In this document: positions 16,589-25,048 of the stretch, piece after piece
How the letters are laid out: each line of letters begins with the position of its first letter
Position numbering within the stretch: the stretch's first letter is position 1
Assembly (NCBI GenBank): GCA_947493575.1
Contig: CANLRQ010000001.1
Span: 62,001 to 126,000, forward strand
Direction: 5' to 3'
Length of the DNA: 64,000 nucleotides
Source: an uncultured Marinomonas sp.
GTDB taxonomy: Bacteria > Pseudomonadota > Gammaproteobacteria > Pseudomonadales > Marinomonadaceae
The notes under the pieces: generated by a model
What the model was told of the DNA's origin: nothing
The model's database searches: none
What the model saw: the letters and a program-made list of their open reading frames with translations, nothing else
Made by a program: the position numbers and the translations under genes

Positions 16589-17194
16589 TTAAAAATGCGG
16601 TAGATACTTTGAAATGTTGTCTAACATACTGTCAACATAATGTTCTTTTTCACCCACTGGGGCGACGTAGTAAATAGCCTCTTTAGCAACATCAATACCC
16701 TCAGTACGAGCTAACACCCAAGCAGCTAAATAAGATGACGCCAAACACCCTCCTGCTGTTGCAATATTGTCACTTGCAAAGAAAGCTTGATTTAGTACCT
16801 CAACACCCGATTCCTGTACCCATGGCTTAGTGGTTAAATCAGTACAAGCAGGTATATTTTTTAAAATGCCTGCTTTTGATAACACTAAAGCACCTGAACA
16901 TTGAGCTGCAATCAACTGACGGGAAGGATCTAAGGAGAGACGACTCATAATATCGCTGTTTTCAACAATATTTCGCGTTTGCATGCCGCTGCCCACAATT
17001 ACCACATCCGCGTTCACTGTTTCTTCCAATAAAGTTTGCGCTTGAACTGTAACGCCATTCATCGACGTCACGCTTTCTTCAGGGCAACAAATACTGACTT
17101 TCCAATCTGGCTTTTTTACTCGATTTAGAATGCCTTGAGCAATAAATGAATCCAGCTCATTGAAGCCCTGAAACGTTAAAATAACAATGTTCAT
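16589..17194 (-). CDS. DJ-1/PfpI (GATase1-like) family protein
   Basis: 201 residues of the DJ-1/PfpI fold. The start MNIVILTFQGFNELDSFIAQ has the family's Glu and the nucleophile elbow is AAQCSGALVLSKAGIL (Cys). Later ACTDLTTKPWVQESGVEVLN and TAGGCLASSYLAAWVLAR follow the pattern of the ThiJ/PfpI group related to AraC-type sensor domains. It may be a glyoxalase/deglycase-like or isonitrile hydratase-like enzyme; the exact reaction is not assigned. It forms a pair with the frameshifted VOC gene downstream. Confidence 0.85.
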   Translation of the reverse strand: MNIVILTFQGFNELDSFIAQGILNRVKKPDWKVSICCPEESVTSMNGVTVQAQTLLEETVNADVVIVGSGMQTRNIVENSDIMSRLSLDPSRQLIAAQCSGALVLSKAGILKNIPACTDLTTKPWVQESGVEVLNQAFFASDNIATAGGCLASSYLAAWVLARTEGIDVAKEAIYYVAPVGEKEHYVDSMLDNISKYLPHF

Positions 17195-17242
17195 TTTATG
17201 TTCCTCTGTATTTTATTGACTGACATATTTGAGGAGTCAGTT

Positions 17243-17480
17243 TCATAGATGACAAGTAATATCGCCTGAAATAAGCCCATTCCAGTTCTTTAATGTGACC
17301 GAGCGGTAAGGGTCAAGCAATTCATTGGCAATACCATCCGTAATTCCCACATGATCCAGCAGTGCTGTCATAAAGGGCTCAGCTGCCCGAATCGCACCAT
17401 CTTCACATTTGAGAGCTATACCCAATTTCAGTTCTGGAATAGCAGCAATGTATACTCCTTCTACCCCTAATTTTAAAAAT
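17243..17480 (-). pseudogene. C-terminal remnant of L-asparaginase II family protein
   Basis: Read on the minus strand: FLKLGVEGVYIAAIPELKLG, IALKCEDGAIRAAEPFMTAL and ending LKNWNGLISGDITCHL. The G-x-EG-V-Y-x-A-A-x-P-E-L-x-L-G-I-A-L-K pattern is typical of the C-terminal third of the asparaginase II (about 330-residue) family. The coding sequence stops abruptly at the family A element at 17481, so the front two thirds are missing. Confidence 0.75.
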
Positions 17481-17530
17481 GGAACTTTTGCACGAAATCA
17501 TGAACTATGATAAGACGAGGCAAAGGCCTC
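17481..17530 (+). repeat. MITE family A, copy 4 (strongly deleted)
   Basis: GGAACTTTTGCACGAAATCA, tgataagacgaggc and then directly GCAAAGGCCTC, so only about 50 bp remain. Located exactly at the break point of the asparaginase remnant. Confidence 0.7.
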
Positions 17531-17554
17531 TTTTTATTAATGAAATAACGTACG

Positions 17555-18004
17555 TTATTTGATCTCATGACTCTTTGATGTTCGCTCATATAAAATATCT
17601 AATATTCGGCAAAGGTCACGATGTTGAGTACCTGTAAGCCCATCAAGAATATGATTTTCCCACTCTATCGCTTTAGGCACTAAGCGTTCGTACAGTTCCG
17701 CACCTTCCTTAGAAAGAGACAATTGAGTAGCTCTTAAATCTCCTTCCACAGGCGATTTAATAATGAGTTTTTTTTCTTCTAACACAGTCACAGTACGCGA
17801 TATTTTAACTTTATCTAACTGGATCAATTCAGCTAATTCACGGGCAATCACATTTTTTCTAACGCCCAAATTAGCAATAATTTGCCATTCTGACCTGCTA
17901 ATACCAAACTCTTCCTGATAAAGCTCCGCAAAGCTATCGGCAATCTGTTCTGCTGTTCTTACTAACTTATATGGAAGAAACTCTTCCAATAAAAAATTTT
18001 CCAT
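17555..18004 (-). CDS. MarR family transcriptional regulator
   Basis: 149 residues with a winged helix-turn-helix: EFGISRSEWQIIANLGVRKN, VIARELAELIQLDKVKISRT and VTVLEEKKLIIKSPVEGDLR, the last containing the wing. It is divergent from the homogentisate operon hmgA-fahA-maiA, separated by about 325 bp, so it is the likely repressor of that operon, relieved by an aromatic intermediate. That role is inferred from position only. An inverted repeat at 18241-18282 is a candidate operator. Confidence 0.88.
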   Translation of the reverse strand: MENFLLEEFLPYKLVRTAEQIADSFAELYQEEFGISRSEWQIIANLGVRKNVIARELAELIQLDKVKISRTVTVLEEKKLIIKSPVEGDLRATQLSLSKEGAELYERLVPKAIEWENHILDGLTGTQHRDLCRILDILYERTSKSHEIK

Positions 18005-18097
18005 ACATTTTCACTTTATTAACGATTCAACTCTAGTACCAGTCTCTCATTTATTCTTAGCCATTGAACAGTCCTGTAATCAAAAAGGTTTCCCTGT

Positions 18098-18148
18098 GAG
18101 ACCTTTGCATGACTATTACGATTGCTAATACTTTGTTAAAAAAAGGTT
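18098..18148 (-). repeat. MITE family A, copy 5 (one end only)
   Basis: GAGACCTTTGCATGACTATT then ACGATTGCTAATACTTTGTT: this is the right end of the element in reverse orientation. The other end is not present. It lies between the MarR gene and hmgA. Confidence 0.7.
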
Positions 18149-18240
18149 CAAATCAGACAGACAATAATAATTTCAAAAGAAACATAAAACTTATAAAAAA
18201 CTGCTGATAAAGCCAATAAAAACTTGATAATGAATAAAAA

Positions 18241-18282
18241 AAGAACTATAAATAGTTACATATGAAACTACTTATAGTTCTT
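18241..18282. promoter_or_regulatory. Inverted repeat upstream of hmgA (candidate operator)
   Basis: AAGAACTATA at 18241-18250 and TATAGTTCTT at 18273-18282 are perfect 10-bp inverted arms 22 bp apart, with weaker pairing continuing inside (aatagtt/aactact). It ends 47 bp before the hmgA start. It has no T run, so it looks like an operator or leader hairpin rather than a terminator. Binding by the adjacent MarR protein is an inference. Confidence 0.45.
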
Positions 18283-18328
18283 AAAACGCTCTTTGCCCTA
18301 TAAAATAATGATTAAAAAGGTGCGAATC

Positions 18329-19465
18329 ATGAAAAAATGGTTTTCTTTCCCATTAAAAGAAGGGAAGTTTTCAAAACAGGCACATTGCGATTTACCTGAA
18401 GGCAGCTACGAAAGAGAAATTGGTAAAGAAGGTTTTTTTGGCCCTGCAACCCATATGTATCATGCTCATGCACCAACAGGGTGGAGTGAATGGGAAGGTA
18501 ATTTAAGACCCCATGCATTTGATACCAACCTAGTTGACGCCGATGAATCTTGCCCGCTGCAAGCTCCTTGCTTACTTAAGAACGCGAATGTTCGAGTCCG
18601 TATTTGGAAAACGTCAACGAAAATGACCCATCTAGTACGCAATGCCGATGGCGATGATTGCCTCTTCATTCATCAGGGTTCAGGTTCTCTTTTTTGTGAT
18701 TATGGCCACCTCACCTTTAGTGATGGTGACTATCTCGTCTTACCAAGATCCACCAGCTGGAGAATTGAACCAAACTCTCCAGTAGTAATGTTAATGATTG
18801 AAGCGACCAATAGCTCTTACATGAGTGCGGAGCGTGGGATGGTAGGTGACCATGCCGTCTTTGATCCCGGGGTACTTGATTACCCAAGCCTAGATGACGT
18901 CTTTGATGCACAGCGTAGCAGCACTAACTCTTGGAAAGTTCATATAAAAAGACACAATGAACTCAATAAAGTTACCTACCCTTTCAATCCATTAGACGCA
19001 ATAGGATGGAAGGGAAACCTAACCGTTTTTCGTTTGAATTGGCGTGATATCAGGCCACTAATGAGCCATAGATACCACTTAGCTCCGTCTGCCCATACCA
19101 CATTTGTTGCGAAAGACTTTGTCATCTGTACCTTTGTGCCACGGCCAATTGAATCTGATCCGGGCGCATTAAAGGTCCCTTTTTATCATAACAATGACGA
19201 TTATGATGAAGTGCTTTTCTACCACAGAGGCAACTTCTTTAGTCGCGATAATATTGAAGAAGGCATGATGACTCTGCACCCATGCGGTTTCCCCCATGGG
19301 CCTCATCCAAAAGCGGTACAAGCAGGTAAAAAACACGCATTAAAAGAAACCGATGAAGTAGCGGTCATGATAGATACCCGTCAACCTCTTACTATGACGG
19401 ATACTGCCCATTCGGTTGAAAACCAAGACTATGTCTATTCTTGGAAAACCCCTTCTAAAGCTTAA
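18329..19465 (+). CDS. hmgA: Homogentisate 1,2-dioxygenase (short bacterial type)
   Basis: 378 residues from ATG 18329, which follows AAAAAGG; an in-frame upstream start at 18293 lacks such a site. It opens the homogentisate ring with oxygen to maleylacetoacetate, the key step of tyrosine catabolism. The cupin fold metal site is visible as YHNNDDYDEVLFYHRG and HPCGFPHGPHP, and the N-terminus has EREIGKEGFFGPATHMYH. The short length matches the Vibrio/Shewanella-type enzyme. First gene of the operon with fahA (18 bp gap) and maiA. Loss of this enzyme gives brown pyomelanin in many bacteria. Confidence 0.92.
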   Translation: MKKWFSFPLKEGKFSKQAHCDLPEGSYEREIGKEGFFGPATHMYHAHAPTGWSEWEGNLRPHAFDTNLVDADESCPLQAPCLLKNANVRVRIWKTSTKMTHLVRNADGDDCLFIHQGSGSLFCDYGHLTFSDGDYLVLPRSTSWRIEPNSPVVMLMIEATNSSYMSAERGMVGDHAVFDPGVLDYPSLDDVFDAQRSSTNSWKVHIKRHNELNKVTYPFNPLDAIGWKGNLTVFRLNWRDIRPLMSHRYHLAPSAHTTFVAKDFVICTFVPRPIESDPGALKVPFYHNNDDYDEVLFYHRGNFFSRDNIEEGMMTLHPCGFPHGPHPKAVQAGKKHALKETDEVAVMIDTRQPLTMTDTAHSVENQDYVYSWKTPSKA

Positions 19466-19483
19466 TGAATTGGAGAACACATA

Positions 19484-20470
19484 ATGAAACTTGCATCACT
19501 AAAACACGGGCGAGACGGAAAACTTATTTTAGTATCGCGTGATTTAAGCACAGCCGTTGACGCAACCGACCTTGCTCCTACGTTACAAAGTGCTTTAGAT
19601 AGCTGGGAAACCGTTGCCCCTTTACTTGAAGAGAGATACACATCTTTAAACAGTAAGAGTCTAAACAATACCTTTGCTTTCAACCCTGACGACTGCGCCT
19701 CTCCTTTACCAAGGGCATATCAATGGGTAGACGGCAGCGCTTACGTCAACCACGTGGAGCTGGTTCGTAAAGCACGTAATGCGACCATGCCTGAAACATT
19801 TTGGACAGACCCATTAATGTATCAAGGTATGTCAGATGGCTTTATTGGCCCTAAAGATGACATCGAATTAGTCGATCCTGCTTGGGGTTGTGATTTTGAA
19901 GCAGAGATTGCTGCTGTTACTGGTGATATGCCAATGGGAACCACCGCCGCAGAAGCGCCATCACATATTAAATTAATGATGCTGGTGAACGATGTTTCTC
20001 TAAGAAATTTGATTCCAGCAGAACTTGCTAAAGGTTTCGGTTTTTTCCAGTCAAAACCCGCTTCGGCGTTTTCTCCTGTTGCTGTCACCCCTGATGAATT
20101 AACCAACCATTGGCAATCTGGTAAGGTTCACTTACCACTAACGGTACATCTAAACGATGAAATGTTTGGTTCTCCAGATGCCGGTGTTGATATGACTTTT
20201 GACTTCCATCAACTATTAGAACACGTTGCTAGAAGCCGCCATGTATCCGCAGGCACTATTGTCGGTTCAGGTACAGTCTCTAATGTTGATCGTAGTAAAG
20301 GTTCTTGTTGCTTAGCAGAAAAACGCATGCTGGAAATTATTGAAGGCGGTAAGGCAATTACTCCTTTTATGACCTATGGTGACAAAGTAGCCATAGAAAT
20401 GCTTGATGAGAATGGTGATTCCATTTTTGGCAAAATCGAACAAACTGTTGTGCCTTACTCAAAGAAATAA
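19484..20470 (+). CDS. fahA: Fumarylacetoacetate hydrolase family protein (fumarylacetoacetase)
   Basis: 328 residues, the single-domain bacterial FAH type. The metal-binding core is visible as PEFTDPLMYQG-like sequence (TFWTDPLMYQGMSDGFIGPK), the acidic ligands in DPAWGCDFEAEIAAVTGD, and the VGSGTVSN stretch near the end. It cleaves fumarylacetoacetate to fumarate and acetoacetate, finishing the homogentisate pathway. The gene lies between hmgA and maiA with short spacers and its own ribosome-binding site (GGAG). Confidence 0.92.
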   Translation: MKLASLKHGRDGKLILVSRDLSTAVDATDLAPTLQSALDSWETVAPLLEERYTSLNSKSLNNTFAFNPDDCASPLPRAYQWVDGSAYVNHVELVRKARNATMPETFWTDPLMYQGMSDGFIGPKDDIELVDPAWGCDFEAEIAAVTGDMPMGTTAAEAPSHIKLMMLVNDVSLRNLIPAELAKGFGFFQSKPASAFSPVAVTPDELTNHWQSGKVHLPLTVHLNDEMFGSPDAGVDMTFDFHQLLEHVARSRHVSAGTIVGSGTVSNVDRSKGSCCLAEKRMLEIIEGGKAITPFMTYGDKVAIEMLDENGDSIFGKIEQTVVPYSKK

Positions 20471-20499
20471 TGACACCCTAATAACAAGAGACACCACCT

Positions 20500-21117
20500 A
20501 TGAAGCTTTACGATTACATTCGCTCAACCGCAGCTTATCGAGTCAGAATTGCGCTCAACCTTAAAGGGCTCGATTACCAATCTGTACCCATTTCTTTATT
20601 AGACAATGAACAAAATGATGCCATGTATAAAGCCGTAAACGCTTCTGGATTGGTGCCAACCCTTGAAACAGGCGGACAACCCTTAACTCAGTCTTTAGCA
20701 ATAATTGAATACTTAGAGGAAAGCTTCCCTAATCCCCCCTTATTACCAGAAACTGCATTAGAGCGAGCCGCTTGTCGAGCTATTGCTTTAGATATCGCCT
20801 GTGATATTCACCCTTTGAATAATCTTAGAGTGCTAAAACATTTAACAGGAGAATTATCCCATTCCAATGATGAGAAAATGGCGTGGTATTTCCACTGGCT
20901 TAAACAAGGATTTGATTCACTAGAAAGTAAGCTTGCGTGTTCATCAGAGATGTTTTGTTGTGGTGATTCACCCAGTTTAGCGGATGTATGTTTAATCCCA
21001 CAGCTCTTCAATGCTCGACGCTTTGAGTTTGATTTGACACCTTATCCGACACTCGTACGCATTGAACAGCATTGCCTATCGCTTGATGCTTTTAGCAAAG
21101 CCAGCCCAAACGGGTGA
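20500..21117 (+). CDS. maiA: Maleylacetoacetate isomerase (zeta-class GST)
   Basis: 205 residues. The N-terminal glutathione-binding motif is YIRSTAAYRVRIALNLKGLD, a variant of the zeta-GST SSCS/SSAS box, followed by NASGLVPTLE and QSLAIIEYLEESFP. It converts maleylacetoacetate to fumarylacetoacetate with glutathione as cofactor. C-terminal part CDIHPLNNLRVLKHL is also family-typical. Third gene of the operon, 29 bp after fahA. The length is slightly short of the usual 210-215. Confidence 0.92.
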   Translation: MKLYDYIRSTAAYRVRIALNLKGLDYQSVPISLLDNEQNDAMYKAVNASGLVPTLETGGQPLTQSLAIIEYLEESFPNPPLLPETALERAACRAIALDIACDIHPLNNLRVLKHLTGELSHSNDEKMAWYFHWLKQGFDSLESKLACSSEMFCCGDSPSLADVCLIPQLFNARRFEFDLTPYPTLVRIEQHCLSLDAFSKASPNG

Positions 21118-21230
21118 CCATTCCATCCTTGGAATGTATCACTCTTCGTCTCAATGCAGCTTGAGCAAGGTCCACTTTAGAAAGCGCCACTTTTACTTTA
21201 CAAAGGACCATTTTAGAAAGAGGAGAGCTA

Positions 21231-21959
21231 TTAAAGTAAGTAGCCCCCATCAATATCAATTGCCGCATTACGTAAGGCTTTTGATTGATCTCCTAATAAA
21301 TACAACATGGCGCCTACATGGTCATCAACGCTCAGCGCACGACCCAATGGCGTCGATTTCAAACTATCAAACAGCCCTTCTTCTTGCTCAGCAGTTAGTC
21401 CTGCTTTTGCTTGGATCTCTGTGGCGGTAATGCCCGGACGAATCGAATTAATACGAATACCACGATCAGCCAACTCAATGTTTGCCACTCGAATAACAGC
21501 TTCAAACGCGGCTTTGCTCGCTGCGTAGGTTGCGCAGTTTTCAAACCCTTTATTAACTGCGATGCTTGAGGTAAAAACAACGCTTGCTCCATCAGCAAGT
21601 ACAGGGAGCAGTGTCTGTAAGGTGAAAAAAGGGCCTTTCGTATTAATTGCGATGGTTTCATCAAAATTGGACAGGGTTGTTTCTGTAAACGGCGATGGAT
21701 AAAACACACCCGCATTTAGTACAACGCCATCAAGCTTTATTCCATCCCTTTCAAGAGAAGAACTCAGTTGACTTATTTGGTCTAAATCAGAACTGTCCGC
21801 CAAATAGCTTAACACCCCTAACTCTTCGGTAACTTGGTTTAATTTCTCTTGGTTACGCCCAGTAATAATTACCGTATAACCTAACTCGATACTTTGTTTC
21901 GCTAACGCTAAGCCGATACCAGATGTTGCGCCTGTAATCAGTATGGTTTTTGATTGCAT
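21231..21959 (-). CDS. Short-chain dehydrogenase/reductase
   Basis: 242 residues from ATG 21959 (preceded by GAGGG); the frame is open to 21995. The NAD(P)-binding motif TGATSGIGLALAKQ, the NAG motif LNAGVFYPSP, the catalytic Ser region VVFTSSIAVNKGF and YAASKAAFE (Tyr-x-x-x-Lys) are intact, and the C-terminus ends DIDGGYLL. Substrate not predictable. Divergent from the LysR regulator at 22125, which is its probable regulator. Confidence 0.9.
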   Translation of the reverse strand: MQSKTILITGATSGIGLALAKQSIELGYTVIITGRNQEKLNQVTEELGVLSYLADSSDLDQISQLSSSLERDGIKLDGVVLNAGVFYPSPFTETTLSNFDETIAINTKGPFFTLQTLLPVLADGASVVFTSSIAVNKGFENCATYAASKAAFEAVIRVANIELADRGIRINSIRPGITATEIQAKAGLTAEQEEGLFDSLKSTPLGRALSVDDHVGAMLYLLGDQSKALRNAAIDIDGGYLL

Positions 21960-22124
21960 TCTATTACCCTCAGTCAAAATGATTTTGTAGAACACATCAT
22001 AACGCCATCGATAGTTTCTAATTAGATACCAAGTGTGAAACTCTTTGTTTCTAGTTTGGCACTTTAAAACTCAAGGAAATGCATTAAACTCTGATTAATC
22101 ATCCACTTTTAAACAGAGCTCCCA

Positions 22125-23039
22125 ATGGACAATCTTCATAATTTCCTTTCTCATCTCTACCTTTTTCAAAAAGTCTCGCAATTAGGCAGCTTTCAAGCAG
22201 CTGCTGCTTTTATGGGATTACCACGTTCATCTGTAAGTAAAAAAATTCGTCAATTAGAAGAACACATAAACCAAAGACTGATTTTACGCAGCACTCGCAA
22301 GCTAAAGTTAACCAATGCAGGGGAAGCACTGTTAACTGCTAGTGAACCTTTAACAAAGGTATTAGAAAATTCACACAAGGTGGTTGAACACTACGAAGAT
22401 GCTCCGTCTGGGTGTGTGAAAATTAGCTGTTCTTCACTCATTGGACAGAATTTTTTATTACCTTTACTCACAAAGCTTCGTAAGAATTACCCAAAGATCT
22501 CACTAGAACTCTGCTTAAGTGACTCATATGTGGATTTGATCGAGGAAAAAATGGATATTGCTATCCGCATAGGGCATTTACCTGACTCATCTTTGGTTGC
22601 AAAGCAAATAGGGCAAAAAAGTTGGGGGTGGTTTGCATCTCCTGAATACTTAAAAGAGCACGGCATTCCTATGTCTCCAGACGAACTCATGTCACATCAA
22701 TGTATTGTGTTCAAAAATAACTCTTCCACCCTGAACTACTGGTCATTTAAACATCCAGATCATTCCATTCAGAATCTTTATGTAGAAAGTAATCTGTCAA
22801 CAGACAACAGTACAGCCTTAATAGAAATGGCCTGTTTAGATCTAGGCATCATTATGGTGGACCCATTATTTGTTCAAGCTCACGTAAAAGCTCACTCATT
22901 AGTTCCCATACTTGCTGACTGGAGGCACAACAACACTCAGCCTATTAATCTAGTTTGTTTAGGAAAGAGTAGTAGAAGCAGAGCCGCAACCTGCATTTGG
23001 GAGACCCTATATATTGAATTGCAACACTGTATGGAATAA
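22125..23039 (+). CDS. LysR family transcriptional regulator
   Basis: 304 residues. N-terminal winged HTH (LGSFQAAAAFMGLPRSSVSK, KIRQLEEHINQRLILRSTRK) and a LysR substrate-binding domain (VKISCSSLIGQNFLLPLLTK; MDIAIRIGHLPDSSLVAKQI). The sequence pattern places it with the small DNA-binding regulators of the AaeR/YhjC-like type that control adjacent oxidoreductases. It is divergent from the SDR gene, so control of that promoter is the natural inference. Confidence 0.9.
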   Translation: MDNLHNFLSHLYLFQKVSQLGSFQAAAAFMGLPRSSVSKKIRQLEEHINQRLILRSTRKLKLTNAGEALLTASEPLTKVLENSHKVVEHYEDAPSGCVKISCSSLIGQNFLLPLLTKLRKNYPKISLELCLSDSYVDLIEEKMDIAIRIGHLPDSSLVAKQIGQKSWGWFASPEYLKEHGIPMSPDELMSHQCIVFKNNSSTLNYWSFKHPDHSIQNLYVESNLSTDNSTALIEMACLDLGIIMVDPLFVQAHVKAHSLVPILADWRHNNTQPINLVCLGKSSRSRAATCIWETLYIELQHCME

Positions 23040-23283
23040 TAATCTTGAGCATTACATTCTCGCAATACGATTAAAAATCGCACTAATAAACATCATTTTT
23101 TGAACTGTATGGATAATCACTATAAATAATCGTTATAGGCCACAGATACTATTGGACTTTTTTTTGCAAATTACCCTACACTGTCATAACAACAAAATAG
23201 TATTGATTCTAAACGAGCAATAAGCTTTATTTTCAAAATACATTAATTTTGACATGCCACACCTAGTTCAGGGAGAGCACAAG

Positions 23284-24603
23284 ATGTTCAATAAACGCCT
23301 TCAAGCAGAAGTTCAAGCCTTAAAAGAAGAACTCCTGATGACAAAACAAGTCAAGGACAGCCTTGAGACAGAAATGCTCACAGTTGTTCTAAATGATAAA
23401 GGTATTATAGAGAGCGTTAATCAAAAATTCGCAGACGAGATGCACTACGCTACTGATGCTCTAAAGGGAAAGAAATTACTCGACCTTGTCCCTGAGTATG
23501 CACGTTCTACCGAGCACTATAAAAATTTTTCCCATGCTTTATCGACTTCAAAACATTGGGTAGGTGCACTGCAAATTAAGCGAGGGGATAGCGAAGAAGC
23601 GTGGCTGAGAGTTATTGTTCAAGCCATTAAAAACGCTCAAGGCCAAGTCGATCATCTTACTATTCATGCAAACGATTTGACCCGAACTATTACTTCATCC
23701 AGAGAGCATGAAAATACCATCGCAGCCTTACAACGCTCCACTGCAGTCATAGAGTTTGATCTTGATGGAAAAGTACTTACAGCTAACTCTATTTTCTTGA
23801 AAAGCATGGGATACGAGCTGTCTCAAATCCAAGGTAAGTATCATAAATTATTTTGTACAGCCGAAGAACATCAATCACAAGCCTACTCAGACTTTTGGAA
23901 AAAACTTAATCATGGTGATTTTGTAGCCGACCGCTTTAAACGCGTAGACAGCAGAGGCAACGTAATTTGGTTAGAAGCCTCATACAATCCAATTAGTGAT
24001 GTAAATGGTAGACTGTATAAAGTTGTAAAATTTGCAACCCTCATAACAGATCAAGTAGAACGAGAACTTGCTGTCGCCGAGACAGCAAAAGTCGCTTTTG
24101 GAATTTCTCAACAAACCGATGAGAGTGCCAAAAAAGGCCAGCAAGTTGTTCAAAGTACCGTAGATGTAATGGGGCAGCTATCAACGCAAATGTCTCAAGC
24201 AGCAAATGGCATCGCTGAACTCGACAAGCAATCGCAGTTAGTAGGTACTATTATACAAAGCATTCGGGGTATTGCCGACCAAACTAACCTATTGGCTTTA
24301 AATGCAGCAATTGAAGCAGCCAGAGCAGGTGAACAGGGCCGTGGTTTTGCCGTGGTAGCAGATGAGGTAAGGCATTTGGCTTCTAGAACGAGCGCAGCAA
24401 CCGAAGAAATTGTTGGCGTAGTGGAAAAAAATCAAATATTGGCAGAACAAGCCGTCGCATTAGTTAATGGGGGCCAAAGTCAAGCCGACGAAGGATTACG
24501 ACTTTCCCATGAAGCAGGCGATGTTATCGTAGAAATACAAAAAGAAGCTCAACAAGTTGTGGACGCCATCAGCGTGTTTACTGATCAATTCAAAACAGAC
24601 TGA
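23284..24603 (+). CDS. Cytoplasmic PAS-PAS methyl-accepting chemotaxis protein (BdlA-like)
   Basis: 439 residues from ATG 23284 with GGAG 8 bases upstream. There is no membrane segment. A coiled-coil start ([18 protein letters not shown]) is followed by PAS 1 (about residues 30-140) and PAS 2 (about 150-265), then a short MCP signalling domain with the conserved hairpin tip [20 protein letters not shown]. The architecture matches BdlA and Aer-like soluble receptors that sense redox or energy state and affect chemotaxis or biofilm dispersal. The stop codon overlaps the first two bases of a family A element. Confidence 0.9.
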   Translation: MFNKRLQAEVQALKEELLMTKQVKDSLETEMLTVVLNDKGIIESVNQKFADEMHYATDALKGKKLLDLVPEYARSTEHYKNFSHALSTSKHWVGALQIKRGDSEEAWLRVIVQAIKNAQGQVDHLTIHANDLTRTITSSREHENTIAALQRSTAVIEFDLDGKVLTANSIFLKSMGYELSQIQGKYHKLFCTAEEHQSQAYSDFWKKLNHGDFVADRFKRVDSRGNVIWLEASYNPISDVNGRLYKVVKFATLITDQVERELAVAETAKVAFGISQQTDESAKKGQQVVQSTVDVMGQLSTQMSQAANGIAELDKQSQLVGTIIQSIRGIADQTNLLALNAAIEAARAGEQGRGFAVVADEVRHLASRTSAATEEIVGVVEKNQILAEQAVALVNGGQSQADEGLRLSHEAGDVIVEIQKEAQQVVDAISVFTDQFKTD

Positions 24604-24689
24604 GACCTTTGCACGAAGTCATAAGCAATGATAAGACGAGTCTGTTTTTAACAAAGTATTAGCAAGCTTAGTAGCTATGCAAAGGTCTC
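24602..24689 (+). repeat. MITE family A, copy 6 (88 bp, internally deleted)
   Basis: Both ends are intact: GAGACCTTTGCACGAAGTCA and GCAAAGGTCTC. The internal segment between gataagacga and gtctgttttta is missing. Flanks are agact and tgact (4 of 5 matching). It begins inside the TGA stop codon of the chemoreceptor gene and separates it from its terminator. Confidence 0.85.
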
Positions 24690-24719
24690 TGACTAAATTT
24701 TCTATCTTCTAAACGCCCC

Positions 24720-24764
24720 AAGCATTACATACAGATAGCATCTACCTGTATGTAATGCTTTTAA
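24720..24764 (+). terminator. Terminator of the PAS chemoreceptor gene
   Basis: Perfect 15-bp stem (AAGCATTACATACAG at 24720-24734 and CTGTATGTAATGCTT at 24746-24760), 11-base loop, followed by TT. It lies after the inserted element, which therefore sits in the 3' untranslated region. The 280 bp after it, up to the next gene, hold only its promoter. Confidence 0.8.
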
Positions 24765-25048
24765 AGACTCATAACGTTATCCCTTACATCTTCACCTTTT
24801 AATAAGCTCTCTCTACTTGTACATTTTTCTTGAAATATAACAAACAGTAACCAAACATCTATTCAATAATGACATCAACATATTGTTACATTTAATTTAA
24901 AAAATCAGACAAACCATTTACAAACAATCACTCAAAGTGCATAAAAAAACAATATTGTGCTGTATTCGTTATTCTTTTTTTATATTTTTTGTGATCATAT
25001 TGCGCGAAAGATACACCACTCACTCACAACATATAAGGAATGTAAAAT

